Assembly: GCA_944351765.1 (NCBI GenBank)
Contig: CALVPR010000004.1
Span: 1 to 49,554 of the forward strand
Origin: an uncultured Bacilli bacterium
GTDB taxonomy: Bacteria > Bacillota_I > Bacilli_A > RF39 > UBA660
DNA: 49,554 bases
Reading direction: 5' to 3'
Positions 1 to 8,043 of this stretch are shown piece after piece; positions within the stretch are counted from its first letter, which is position 1; every line of letters begins with the position of its first letter. Under the pieces are notes generated by a model. That model had not been told where the DNA came from. It ran no database searches and was given only the letters and a program-made list of their open reading frames with translations. A program made the position numbers and the translations under genes.

Positions 1-41
1 TTTGGATACATTCTAAATTTATAAGACTTATATATTTTCAT
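1..41 (-). CDS. TnpB-like transposon protein, N-terminal fragment cut by window edge
   Basis: Reading leftward from the ATG at 41, the 13 visible codons give MKIYKSYKFRMYP. The run Y-K-F-R-x-Y-P is the usual opening of IS200/IS605 (and IS607) OrfB/TnpB proteins, RNA-guided nucleases carried by insertion sequences. A strong ribosome site (GGTGGTGA, about 8 nt upstream) and a consensus promoter precede it, so it looks like an intact 5' end and not a remnant. The rest of the gene, any tnpA and the element ends lie outside the window. The family call rests only on this short motif. Confidence 0.62.
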   Translation of the reverse strand, partial: MKIYKSYKFRMYP

Positions 42-66
42 GTTACCAATCACCACCTGTAATTGC

Positions 67-95
67 ATTATAAAACACAAACGCTTGTTCGTCAA
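67..95 (-). promoter_or_regulatory. Promoter of the tnpB-like gene
   Basis: On the minus strand TTGACG (90-95) and TATAAT (67-72) are separated by 17 bp, close to the ideal sigma-A promoter. It would start transcription about 20 nt before the tnpB-like start codon. Confidence 0.65.
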
Positions 96-140
96 TATTT
101 TTTTAACAAATAATGAACAAAATTGAAATTTCCTTATAAA

Positions 141-173
141 TAAAAAAAGAAAAACTGTCATATATAACAGTTT
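141..173 (-). terminator. Terminator of the cold-shock gene
   Basis: A 7-bp stem, AAACTGT (152-158) against ACAGTTT (167-173), is followed on the minus strand by a T-rich run just after the csp stop codon. Confidence 0.7.
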
Positions 174-183
174 AACTCATTAA

Positions 184-402
184 TTATTGCTCAACTTTTG
201 CTTCACTTGTTGCCATAACATTGATTGCTTGTAAACCTTTAGGAGTTTCGATTAAATCAAACTCTACTAATTGACCTTCGGTTAAAGTTTTGTAGCCATC
301 TTGTTTAATAGCGGAATAATGAACAAAGATATCTTCACCAGTTTGATAATCAATGAAGCCATATCCTTTTTCATTGTTGAACCATTTTACGCGTCCGTTC
401 AT
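184..402 (-). CDS. csp: Cold-shock domain protein (CspA family)
   Basis: A 72-residue single cold-shock domain. It binds single-stranded nucleic acid and acts as an RNA chaperone. The two RNA-binding motifs are visible: KGYGFI (RNP1) near residue 13 and DIFVHY (RNP2) near residue 24. I start it at the ATG at 402 (MNGRVKWFN), the standard family N-terminus. The GTG 12 bases upstream falls inside the Shine-Dalgarno stretch (AAGGTGAGG). It is monocistronic, with its own promoter and terminator, between the tnpB-like gene and parB. Confidence 0.93.
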   Translation of the reverse strand: MNGRVKWFNNEKGYGFIDYQTGEDIFVHYSAIKQDGYKTLTEGQLVEFDLIETPKGLQAINVMATSEAKVEQ

Positions 403-439
403 TACACACCTCACCTTCTTGTACTACTCTTATATAATA

Positions 440-469
440 ATTATACCTTTTATTGATGCTAAATTTCAA
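440..469 (-). promoter_or_regulatory. Promoter of the cold-shock gene
   Basis: Minus-strand TTGAAA (464-469) and TATAAT (440-445) are 18 bp apart. The leader is only about 30 nt, so the long structured leader known from enterobacterial cspA is not seen. Confidence 0.6.
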
Positions 470-592
470 TATATTTAGAACGACAAAAAACGACAAAATT
501 ATATAAGAGACCTACTATTTACTACCTTTTTAGAATAACATAATTATTATTAATATTATTTTTTATTCTTTATATGTACAAGAATTTATCTT

Positions 593-627
593 AAATGAAA
601 AAATAAATAGCGTTATACTATTTATTT
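593..627 (-). terminator. Terminator of parA-parB
   Basis: A perfect 10-bp AT stem, AAATAAATAG (601-610) with CTATTTATTT (618-627), overlaps the parB stop codon and is followed by a T-rich tract on the minus strand. Confidence 0.65.
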
Positions 628-1506
628 TATTTTTATATTCATAATTTCCAAAATTCTATCTAAATCTGTAGATGATTCAAAATAGATTTCAATCTTTTTT
701 TCATTAATTTTTATTTTTGTTCCTAAAACTTCTTGTAACTCATTTTCAATATATTTATAATTTGTATTTACAGTTCTCTTTCTGTTAATTGGCATTTTTT
801 TCTTTATTTCTGTATTTGATGAAGTTATGTTTTCTAAATCCCTAACGCTCATATTATCATCAATTATTTTATGTGCGTATTCTTCAATTTGATTTTCATC
901 ATCCATTTTACTTAAAACCCTTGCATGTCCCATAGATATTTTATTATCAAGAATCATATCTTGTACATCAGTAGGTAATCTTAACAAGCCCAAAGTATTA
1001 GTAACATGGCTTCTACTTTTACCTATTTTTTCTGCTAATTCTTCTTGCTTTATATGTAAACTATCAATAATACCTTTATATGCCCAAGCAAGCTCAATTG
1101 CAGTTAAATTTTCTCTTTGTAAATTTTCAAGTAAAGCAATTTCCCTCATTTGACTATCAGAAAATTCTTTTATAATTGCAGGAATAGTAGTAAGTCCTGC
1201 TAATTGAGATGCCCTAAGCCTTCTTTCACCTGCCACCAAGTCATATCCTTTAATTGACTTCTTTACTATAATAGGCTGAAATACACCATAATTTTTAATA
1301 GATTCAGCTAATTCATCTAATGCTTCTTGATTAAATGTTTTTCTCGGTTGATATGGATTAGGTCTTATTTCAGAAATAGGCAACTCTTTAATATCTGATT
1401 CAGTTGCATTTTCCATTATATTATTTTCAAACGTATCAAAGTCAAGTATCTCACTAGAAAATAATTGTTCTAGTCCTCTACCTAACGCTTTCTTCTTTTG
1501 TTCCAT
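622..1506 (-). CDS. parB: Chromosome-partitioning protein ParB (Spo0J type)
   Basis: A 294-residue CTP-dependent DNA clamp that loads at parS and works with ParA in chromosome segregation. Visible: the N-terminal ParA-stimulating segment KKALGRGLEQLF; the CTP motifs GERRLRA (93-99) and ENLQREN (127-133); the helix-turn-helix around GKSRSHVTNT (162-171); and a C-terminal dimer region. At the four positions I recall as separating ParB from Noc (Caulobacter 173/179/184/201, here offset by 8), this protein has R165, T171, R176 and G193. Three of these are ParB-type and none is the Noc residue. The start overlaps parA by 29 bp, with AGGAGG inside parA. Four matching parS sites lie near 26.6-27.1 kb. 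Confidence 0.96.
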   Translation of the reverse strand: MEQKKKALGRGLEQLFSSEILDFDTFENNIMENATESDIKELPISEIRPNPYQPRKTFNQEALDELAESIKNYGVFQPIIVKKSIKGYDLVAGERRLRASQLAGLTTIPAIIKEFSDSQMREIALLENLQRENLTAIELAWAYKGIIDSLHIKQEELAEKIGKSRSHVTNTLGLLRLPTDVQDMILDNKISMGHARVLSKMDDENQIEEYAHKIIDDNMSVRDLENITSSNTEIKKKMPINRKRTVNTNYKYIENELQEVLGTKIKINEKKIEIYFESSTDLDRILEIMNIKIK

Positions 1507-2293
1507 TTCTTTCTATAACCTCCTTTGCTAAATTAAGATATGCAAGTGTCCCTCTACTTCTTGGTTCATACTCTAATATAGGTTTACCATGAGATGGGGC
1601 TTCTGCTAACCTTATTAATCTTGGTATAATAGTATCATATACTCTTTCTTTAAAGAAATTTCTTATACTCTCAATAACTTCTAATCCTAAATTAGTATTA
1701 GCCGTCAACATTGTCAATAAAACTCCTTCTATGTCTAAATTAGGATTTACTTTTTTCTGTGCAAGCATTATTGTATTTATAAGTTGCATTATCCCTTCTA
1801 ATGCAAAATATTCACATTGCACAGGTATTAATACCGAATCTGCTGCCGCTAATGCATTAGTTGTTAAAATACCTAATGATGGAGGGCAATCTATAATAAT
1901 AAAATCAAAGTTATTTTTTATTTTATCTAATTCTTCTTTTAATCTAGTTACTCTATTAAAATGTTCATTTCTTTCTTTATATTCTCTTTCTAATTCGACA
2001 AGTTCCATATCAACACCTGCTAAATTCAAATATGCCGGTATCAAACTTAAATTTTTACTTTTTGTCTTAACAATTGCTTCATTTACAGAACATTTCTTTA
2101 CTAAAACTTCATATATACTGTTTTTTATGTCACCTCTTTCTAAACCTACACCCGTAGTGGCATTGCCTTGAGGATCTAAATCTACTAATAATATCTTCTT
2201 TTTTAATATACCAAGAGAAGCAGATAAATTAATGCTTGTAGTCGTTTTTCCTACTCCACCTTTTTGATTTACTATTGCAATTATCTTTCCCAT
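1478..2293 (-). CDS. parA: Chromosome-partitioning ATPase ParA (Soj)
   Basis: A 271-residue deviant-Walker ATPase that binds DNA nonspecifically and is released by ParB. The motif KGGVGKTTT lies at residues 11-19, the signature DLDPQGNATTG near 40-50, and the Walker B stretch IIIDCPPS near residue 136. The start ATG has AAGGTGA just upstream. It forms a two-gene operon with the overlapping parB. In B. subtilis this pair follows rsmG; here it is on the opposite flank of the origin, beyond ftsH and tilS. Confidence 0.96.
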   Translation of the reverse strand: MGKIIAIVNQKGGVGKTTTSINLSASLGILKKKILLVDLDPQGNATTGVGLERGDIKNSIYEVLVKKCSVNEAIVKTKSKNLSLIPAYLNLAGVDMELVELEREYKERNEHFNRVTRLKEELDKIKNNFDFIIIDCPPSLGILTTNALAAADSVLIPVQCEYFALEGIMQLINTIMLAQKKVNPNLDIEGVLLTMLTANTNLGLEVIESIRNFFKERVYDTIIPRLIRLAEAPSHGKPILEYEPRSRGTLAYLNLAKEVIERNGTKEESVR

Positions 2294-2366
2294 ACATTCA
2301 CCTTATTCCTACATTAACTATTTTATCAAATTTTAATAAAAAAAGAAAGATTATATCTATTTTTTA

Positions 2367-3440
2367 TTATCTTGTTTTGTTTAAAGAATTAGCATAAACA
2401 TTATTTATAGCAACTGTATATTCTTTTCCATTCATATCTTTATATTGTAATAAATTATCTTCTTGTGATAAATAAGATAGAACATGTTCTACATATTCAG
2501 TATCACCAGGCAAATTTTCTCTATGATTAATCCAATCTTCCCCATATTCTTTTTTTAAATTTATCACGTTAGTTCCCGAATTATAAGTTTGCAAACTTGC
2601 AATTATATCATAATCACAATATACTAAATCAGATGCCATTATCATACAAGCTACTTTTGTGTTATAATCTAAATCTGCTAACATATTTACATCAATAACA
2701 CCATCTTCATTTTGACATACAACAATAGTTTCCATTTGCTGTGTTTCAAAATTATATGCCGAAACTGATTTCCCTACCCAATTCCAACTACCTTCAACCT
2801 GTATTTGAAAGAGTCCAAATCCTCCTCCTTGAGAAACTTCTGTACTATGAGTTCCCCTTTCTTGTGTTCCTACCGCTAACATCAAATTACTAGGAAGTCC
2901 ATACATATTAGAATATTTTGTAACTACATCAGTATATAAACATCTAGCCAAATTTGCTTTATCACTACTAGATCTATCTTCATATTCAAAATTAAAAATA
3001 CTATCAGGTATAATTATATTTTCTTCCATTTCCATATTAGGACTTAATTTATCATCATTCATTACACTAAATGTTTCTTTATTATTAGTAGAAACAACTT
3101 CTTTATCATTACAAAATAACCCTATGGAATTTAATGTTAAAAGCAATATTAAAGAACCACTTAATGCTAAAGTTGTACCAACATATTTATTTTTTCTATT
3201 TACCATTTTCTTAATTTTAGGCCTATTTTTCCTTACTTGCAAAAATAATTTTTGACTTACACCATAATATCTTAAAGTTTTTATATCATTTACCAATAAT
3301 TCACGATAATTATAATTATTTTTAACTAATATTCTAAAAAATAGTTTTGCTTCTTCAATAGATAACTTTATTTTTTTACCATTATAAACTGTGGTACATA
3401 CAATTTCATTTTCTATGATTTGAAAATCAATGTAATCCAT
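2367..3440 (-). CDS. Membrane-anchored lytic transglycosylase-like protein (SLT fold)
   Basis: 357 residues. The N-terminal 85 are cytoplasmic-looking and basic at the end, one transmembrane helix spans about 87-109, then a linker leads to a C-terminal lysozyme-like domain (about 165-320). SLT features are visible: YGLPSNLMLAV, then TQERG with E194 as likely catalytic acid, then GGGFGLFQIQ, and TYNSG near 285-289. It should cleave peptidoglycan glycan strands outside the cell, perhaps in growth, division or sporulation. The start codon overlaps the preceding stop (TAATG), implying translational coupling with the DUF1292 gene. The soluble N-terminal domain is not one I recognise. Confidence 0.75.
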   Translation of the reverse strand: MDYIDFQIIENEIVCTTVYNGKKIKLSIEEAKLFFRILVKNNYNYRELLVNDIKTLRYYGVSQKLFLQVRKNRPKIKKMVNRKNKYVGTTLALSGSLILLLTLNSIGLFCNDKEVVSTNNKETFSVMNDDKLSPNMEMEENIIIPDSIFNFEYEDRSSSDKANLARCLYTDVVTKYSNMYGLPSNLMLAVGTQERGTHSTEVSQGGGFGLFQIQVEGSWNWVGKSVSAYNFETQQMETIVVCQNEDGVIDVNMLADLDYNTKVACMIMASDLVYCDYDIIASLQTYNSGTNVINLKKEYGEDWINHRENLPGDTEYVEHVLSYLSQEDNLLQYKDMNGKEYTVAINNVYANSLNKTR

Positions 3441-3670
3441 TATACATCCTCTAAATACTTATCTACTAAATCCCAATCAGATTCTTCTGTTATGGGTAAT
3501 AAAACCATATTATTTCCATCTAATCTATACAAAGAGGCATATACTTCTTTTTCACTATCAACCATTTCATTGTCTGTATATATAATAAAATTTTTGCTAT
3601 TATGAACAAACATTCCTATAACATCACAAGTTACTTTATCCCCATTTTCATTAATCACATTAAAATCCAT
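3440..3670 (-). CDS. DUF1292 (YrzB-family) small acidic protein
   Basis: A 76-residue acidic protein with the family pattern: a central EVYASLYR segment, then PITEESDWDLVDKYLED at the C-terminus. The function is unknown in all relatives I know of. The start has AAGGTGATTAT directly before ATG, the commonest ribosome site in this window. It is coupled to the downstream transglycosylase gene and has its own promoter in the divergent region shared with tilS. Confidence 0.75.
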   Translation of the reverse strand: MDFNVINENGDKVTCDVIGMFVHNSKNFIIYTDNEMVDSEKEVYASLYRLDGNNMVLLPITEESDWDLVDKYLEDV

Positions 3671-3687
3671 ATAATCACCTTAAACTA

Positions 3688-3716
3688 ATTTTAACATAAC
3701 TTATCCTATTTAACAA
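3688..3716 (-). promoter_or_regulatory. Promoter of the DUF1292-transglycosylase operon
   Basis: On the minus strand TTGTTA (3711-3716) and TAAAAT (3688-3693) are spaced 17 bp, about 20 nt before the DUF1292 start. Confidence 0.5.
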
Positions 3717-3756
3717 CAATATTTTACATATATTAAAGTATATAAAACAAATTTAT

Positions 3757-3784
3757 TTGAAAATATATTAATTGATGTTATAAT
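3757..3784 (+). promoter_or_regulatory. Promoter of tilS-ftsH
   Basis: TTGAAA (3757-3762) and TATAAT (3779-3784) are separated by 16 bp. The leader to tilS is about 15 nt and carries AAAGGAG. Confidence 0.65.
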
Positions 3785-3803
3785 ATACAACAAAGGAGAA
3801 AAT

Positions 3804-5135
3804 ATGAAATTACAATTAAAAAGTTTAAATTTAGATAATGAAAACTATATAGTAATCGGAGTCTCTGCAGGACCTGATTCAATGGCACTATTACATTATT
3901 TAAAAGAACATATAAATTCAAAAATTATATGTGCTCACATTAATCATAATGTAAGAAAAGAAAGTGCTAAAGAAGAAAAATTTTTAGAAGATTACTGTTT
4001 AAATAATAATATTATTTTTGAAAAAATGAAAATTGAAAAATATAGTGGTAAAAATTTTGAAGCAGAAGCTAGAGAAAAAAGATACAACTTTTATTTTGAA
4101 GTATTAAAAAAATATCATTGTAAATATTTATTTCTAGCACACCATGGAGATGATTTAATAGAAACTGTACTTATGAAAATAGCACGTGGTTCAAATCTAG
4201 AAGGATATGCTGGAATAAAAAAATTATCTTTATTTAAAAATAAATACTATATCGTTAGACCACTTCTAAATTATACAAAAAAAGATATATTAAATTATTT
4301 AGAAAATAATAATGTTAAATATTATATTGATAAAAGTAATAAAGACACTGCATATACAAGAAATAGATATCGTAAATATATATTACCATTCTTAAAAAAG
4401 GAAGACGTTAATATACACAAAAAATTTTTAAAATATTCTGAAACATTATTAGAATATGATAATTACATAAAAAAAGAGACAAAAAATATTGTTGATAACA
4501 TTTATAAAAAAAACATGCTAAATATTACAGAATTTAACAAATTAGAAAAATTTATGAAAAAAAATATCCTTTATTGTATTCTTAATAGTTTGTATAATAA
4601 TGTTCCCAATATTGTTACAGAAAAACATGTTAATAATATTATCAAATTAATAGATTCTAATAACAGTAATGGTAGTTTAAATCTTCCAAAAAAAATGAAG
4701 ATATTAAAACAATATGATTATTTAATATTTAAGGAACATGAAAATGAAAAAAATTATGATTATAAAATAGAACTAAAACAAAATAACACTATTAACAATC
4801 ATGTTATTGAAATTATTAATAATACTGATAATGATGGCAATAATATTTGTAGAATAAACAGTAAAGATATTAAATTACCATTATATATAAGAAATAAAAA
4901 AGATGGTGATTTTATTGAAGTTTTAGGACTAAACGGAAAGAAAAAAGTAAAAGAAATATTTATAGAAAAAAAAATCCACACTAAAGATAGAAATAGCTAT
5001 CCTATACTTGTGGATAGTAATGATAATATTTTATGGGTTCCAAACTTAAAAAAATCTAAATTTAATAAGAAAAAAGAAGAAAAGTATGATATAATACTAA
5101 AGTACTATGAAAGAGAGGATGAAATAAATGAATAA
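3804..5135 (+). CDS. tilS: tRNA(Ile)-lysidine synthase TilS
   Basis: 443 residues. It uses ATP and lysine to convert cytidine 34 of the CAU-anticodon tRNA-Ile to lysidine, so that the tRNA reads AUA. The PP-loop is SAGPDSMAL (21-29); HINHNVRKES and LAHHGDDLIETVLM, typical of the N-terminal domain, follow, with a TilS C-terminal domain after about 370. AUA is very common in this AT-rich genome, so the enzyme should be essential. ftsH starts 8 bp inside its end. The hpt gene that often sits between tilS and ftsH is absent. Confidence 0.95.
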   Translation: MKLQLKSLNLDNENYIVIGVSAGPDSMALLHYLKEHINSKIICAHINHNVRKESAKEEKFLEDYCLNNNIIFEKMKIEKYSGKNFEAEAREKRYNFYFEVLKKYHCKYLFLAHHGDDLIETVLMKIARGSNLEGYAGIKKLSLFKNKYYIVRPLLNYTKKDILNYLENNNVKYYIDKSNKDTAYTRNRYRKYILPFLKKEDVNIHKKFLKYSETLLEYDNYIKKETKNIVDNIYKKNMLNITEFNKLEKFMKKNILYCILNSLYNNVPNIVTEKHVNNIIKLIDSNNSNGSLNLPKKMKILKQYDYLIFKEHENEKNYDYKIELKQNNTINNHVIEIINNTDNDGNNICRINSKDIKLPLYIRNKKDGDFIEVLGLNGKKKVKEIFIEKKIHTKDRNSYPILVDSNDNILWVPNLKKSKFNKKKEEKYDIILKYYEREDEINE

Positions 5136-7032
5136 AAATATGAAAAAAGGATTATTTCCTTATGTATTCTTATTTATTTTTATTGTTACTTGTTTAATAT
5201 TAGTAAATAGTATGAATACTAAAATTAACGAATTATCATATGATGAATTTATGAAAAGTATGAGTAACAATGAAATAGAAGAATTAACAATAACCCCAAA
5301 AACAAGAAGTAACTTATACTATATTGAAGGTTCAATGAAAGATTATAATGAAAATGAAAAATTTACATTATATTTACCACTTTCTGATGAGTTTATTTCA
5401 AAAATTATAAGTGGAGAAGCTGACTATGGTTTTTCAGTAGAAACAAAACAAGATCCAGAAGCTGCTTCATGGTTGTTAATTGTTGTTAATGTACTACCAT
5501 ATGTTTTATTAATTGGTGCTACTATTTGGTTGTTTACAAGACAACTTGGTGGCAATAATAAGTCTATGGATTTTGGAAAAAGCAGAGCTAAATTAATGGA
5601 AGATGGCATTAAAACAACTTTTAAAGATGTTGCTGGATTAACTGAAGAAAAAGAAGAAGTTCAAGAACTTATTGATTTCTTAAAAAATCCAAAAAAATTC
5701 CAAAGTATGGGTGCTAGAATTCCAAAAGGAGTATTATTAGTCGGTCCCCCAGGAACAGGTAAAACATTACTAGCAAGGGCCGTTGCAGGTGAAGCAAGAG
5801 TTCCATTTTATTATATAAGTGGATCAGATTTTGTTGAACTATTTGTAGGTATAGGAGCATCTCGTGTAAGAGATATGTTTAAACAAGCTAAAATGAATGC
5901 ACCTTGCCTAATATTTATTGATGAAATTGATGCTGTTGGTCGTCAAAGAGGTACTGGTTTAGGTGGTGGACATGATGAAAGAGAACAAACTTTAAACCAA
6001 TTACTTACTGAAATGGATGGATTTGGAGCAAACGAAGGAATAATTATTATTGCTGCTACAAACAGACCTGATGTATTAGACCCAGCACTTCTTAGACCAG
6101 GAAGATTTGACAGACAAGTTACAGTTGCTCTTCCAGATAAAAATGCAAGAGAAGAAATTTTAAAAGTACATGCTAAAAATAAAGTTTTAGATAAAGGTAT
6201 TACTCTTGAATATTTAGCTAAAAGAACTCCGGGATTTTCTGGAGCAGATTTAGAAAATTTACTTAATGAAGCTGCACTTTTAGCAGTTAGAAGAAATAAA
6301 AAGTCAATTACTATGGCAGAAATTGATGAAGCTACTGATAGAGTTTTAATGGGACCTGCTAAAGTAACAAAGAAATATACTGACAAAGAAAAGAAATTAG
6401 TGGCATATCATGAAGCTGGTCATGCAGTATTAGGTTTAAAACTTGATGGTGCTAACGATGTCCAAAAAATTACTATTATTCCAAGAGGTCATGCCGGTGG
6501 TTATACTATGATGACACCTAAAGAAGAAAGTTTTAACTACACTAAAAACCAATTACTAGAATCTATTTCTGGATTATTGGCAGGACGTGTGGCCGAAGAA
6601 GTGGTATTTAATGAAATATCTACAGGAGCACATGATGACTTTAAAAAAGCAACTAAAATTGCAAGAAGTATGGTTACTGAATATGGTATGAGTGATTTAG
6701 GACCTATGATGTTAGAGGAACCTTCTGAAAATACTTTCTTAGGTAGAGATTATACAAAAAATAGAAACATATCTGATACTGTTGCCCATGAAATAGATGA
6801 AGAAATGCGTAAAATTATTAATGAAAGATATGAAATAACTAAAAATATTATTATTGAAAATAGAAAATTACTTGATTTAATAGCTAATACTTTATTAGAA
6901 GAAGAAACTATTACAAAAGAACAAATTGATTATTTAGTAGAACATGGTCATCTACCTAAAGAAGAAGAAGAAAAAGATGATAACAACAATAATGAAAAAA
7001 ATAATAATAAAAAAGATACAAATTCAAAATAA
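5128..7032 (+). CDS. ftsH: ATP-dependent zinc metalloprotease FtsH
   Basis: 634 residues, a membrane-bound hexameric AAA+ protease for misfolded membrane proteins and regulators. Transmembrane helix 1 is about residues 10-28 and helix 2 about 114-135, with an extracytoplasmic loop between. Walker A GPPGTGKT lies at 206-213, Walker B LIFIDEID follows, and the zinc site HEAGH is at 428-432. The C-terminus ends in an Asn/Lys/Glu-rich low-complexity tail. It overlaps tilS by 8 bp and ends at a hairpin shared with convergent divIC. Confidence 0.97.
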   Translation: MNKNMKKGLFPYVFLFIFIVTCLILVNSMNTKINELSYDEFMKSMSNNEIEELTITPKTRSNLYYIEGSMKDYNENEKFTLYLPLSDEFISKIISGEADYGFSVETKQDPEAASWLLIVVNVLPYVLLIGATIWLFTRQLGGNNKSMDFGKSRAKLMEDGIKTTFKDVAGLTEEKEEVQELIDFLKNPKKFQSMGARIPKGVLLVGPPGTGKTLLARAVAGEARVPFYYISGSDFVELFVGIGASRVRDMFKQAKMNAPCLIFIDEIDAVGRQRGTGLGGGHDEREQTLNQLLTEMDGFGANEGIIIIAATNRPDVLDPALLRPGRFDRQVTVALPDKNAREEILKVHAKNKVLDKGITLEYLAKRTPGFSGADLENLLNEAALLAVRRNKKSITMAEIDEATDRVLMGPAKVTKKYTDKEKKLVAYHEAGHAVLGLKLDGANDVQKITIIPRGHAGGYTMMTPKEESFNYTKNQLLESISGLLAGRVAEEVVFNEISTGAHDDFKKATKIARSMVTEYGMSDLGPMMLEEPSENTFLGRDYTKNRNISDTVAHEIDEEMRKIINERYEITKNIIIENRKLLDLIANTLLEEETITKEQIDYLVEHGHLPKEEEEKDDNNNNEKNNNKKDTNSK

Positions 7033-7044
7033 GTATCTTTTTTT
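7012..7044. terminator. Bidirectional terminator between ftsH and divIC
   Basis: An 8-bp stem AAAGATAC (7012-7019) / GTATCTTT (7033-7040) is flanked by a T-run on each strand, serving both convergent genes. Confidence 0.7.
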
Positions 7045-7366
7045 ATTCGTCATCATCAGGCATTCTAATAATAATTTCTCCATCTTTTGAATATAAATAT
7101 TTTTCTCTAGCATATCGAGCCACATAAGAAGGATCTTCTAATTTTTGTATATCAGATTCTAAAATTTTTTCTTCTTCTTTTAATAAAGCAATTTTCTTTT
7201 CCAATTGTTTTTTTTGTGCTTTCATTTTATATATTGAATTTACATTTAAAATTAAATTATAACCTAAAGTAGATAAAATTAGTCCAAATATAAAAAATGC
7301 TAGCATTAAACGCCTTTTAGTTTTTCTTTTTACTTTTTTCTTGACATTTTTAGTATTCTTGTTAAT
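7043..7366 (-). CDS. divIC: Septum formation initiator DivIC/FtsB family, probable ATT start
   Basis: A bitopic division protein: one transmembrane helix, a coiled coil rich in K/E/L (KKQLEKKIALLKEEEKIL), and the family C-terminus YAREKYLYSKDGEIIIRMP. It would partner with DivIB/FtsL at the septum. The only canonical start is the ATG at 7306 (87 residues), which leaves no cytoplasmic N-terminus. Twenty in-frame codons upstream encode a strongly basic tail (INKNTKNVKKKVKRKTKRRL), typical of the family. They begin at ATT (7364-7366), placed behind AGGTGATAAT exactly as ATG is in neighbouring genes. I give the longer form; the ATG at 7306 (preceded by AAAGG) is the alternative. It is the third gene of yabP-yabQ-divIC. 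Confidence 0.8.
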   Translation of the reverse strand: MNKNTKNVKKKVKRKTKRRLMLAFFIFGLILSTLGYNLILNVNSIYKMKAQKKQLEKKIALLKEEEKILESDIQKLEDPSYVARYAREKYLYSKDGEIIIRMPDDDE

Positions 7367-7395
7367 ATTATCACCTACTTTTCATATACATTATA

Positions 7396-7683
7396 TCACT
7401 GTTTTTTACGATTTACAATTAAATTCTTACAAACAAAATTAGATAAAATATAACCTGTCAACAAACAGAATAAAAAGTAAATATGGACTATTCCATAATT
7501 TATTTTTCTTAACATTATAAAATATATTAATGTATTGCATAACACAAATAAAAAGGTAACTATAATTCTATATATTTTATTTCCATAATATATATATTTG
7601 TAGTTTATTTCTAATAAAAAATAAAATATTATTCCATAAATAAAAGAAAAAACAATAGTTAATATTTGATTAATTAAAGGCAT
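7396..7683 (-). CDS. yabQ: YabQ-like spore cortex membrane protein
   Basis: A 95-residue hydrophobic protein with about three to four transmembrane segments. Its N-terminal pattern (Y-G-x4-F-L-L-E-x2-Y-K) resembles YabQ, a membrane protein needed for cortex assembly in B. subtilis spores. Position is the main support: it lies between yabP and divIC, as in B. subtilis. It starts within the yabP stop codon (TAATG), so translation is probably coupled; there is no strong independent ribosome site. Sequence similarity alone would be weak. Confidence 0.65.
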   Translation of the reverse strand: MPLINQILTIVFSFIYGIIFYFLLEINYKYIYYGNKIYRIIVTFLFVLCNTLIYFIMLRKINYGIVHIYFLFCLLTGYILSNFVCKNLIVNRKKQ

Positions 7684-7976
7684 TATTTAAATAATTTATT
7701 TAACAAGGAATTTTCTTTATCTTTTTTCATGTTTGTATCTAAATAATTTAAACTATCTATTTTTCCTTTTATTGAAACATTTCCTTGATATGTATCCAAT
7801 TTAATTATTTCTAATTCTTCACCTTTTATTACTAAAAATCCCAATGTTGTATCCATTAAAAATTCTTCATTATCAAAACTTTCTATTTTTTTTACACCTG
7901 ATACTACAATACTTTTTCTTTCAGATATAGATATACCATGATTAAAACTAGATTCAATTTCTTTTACCTTGTCCAT
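7683..7976 (-). CDS. yabP: Sporulation protein YabP
   Basis: 97 residues. The family pattern is clear: an N-terminal block around ISERKSIVVSGVKKIESFD, then TTLGFLVIKGEEL, and a C-terminal KGKIDSLNY. YabP acts in the mother cell in coat/cortex formation. I chose the ATG at 7976, preceded by AGGAGGAATATAT, over an in-frame upstream start that would add an unlikely hydrophobic 20-residue extension. It is the first gene of yabP-yabQ-divIC. Confidence 0.85.
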   Translation of the reverse strand: MDKVKEIESSFNHGISISERKSIVVSGVKKIESFDNEEFLMDTTLGFLVIKGEELEIIKLDTYQGNVSIKGKIDSLNYLDTNMKKDKENSLLNKLFK

Positions 7977-8021
7977 ATATATTCCTCCTGATAAAATATA
8001 TGATAAAAGAATATATATATA

Positions 8022-8043
8022 ACAAAAAAAAGACATAAAGTCT
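8022..8043 (-). terminator. Weak terminator after spoVG
   Basis: A short AGAC/GTCT stem (8031-8034, 8040-8043) overlaps the end of spoVG, with a run of eight T on the minus strand. With only 4 bp of stem it may be leaky. Confidence 0.4.

Noticed and set aside
72-86. 15-bp match AAAACACAAACGCTT shared with the parS repeat units
   Set aside because: Several 15-bp matches are expected by chance in 50 kb of this composition, and the flanks do not align.
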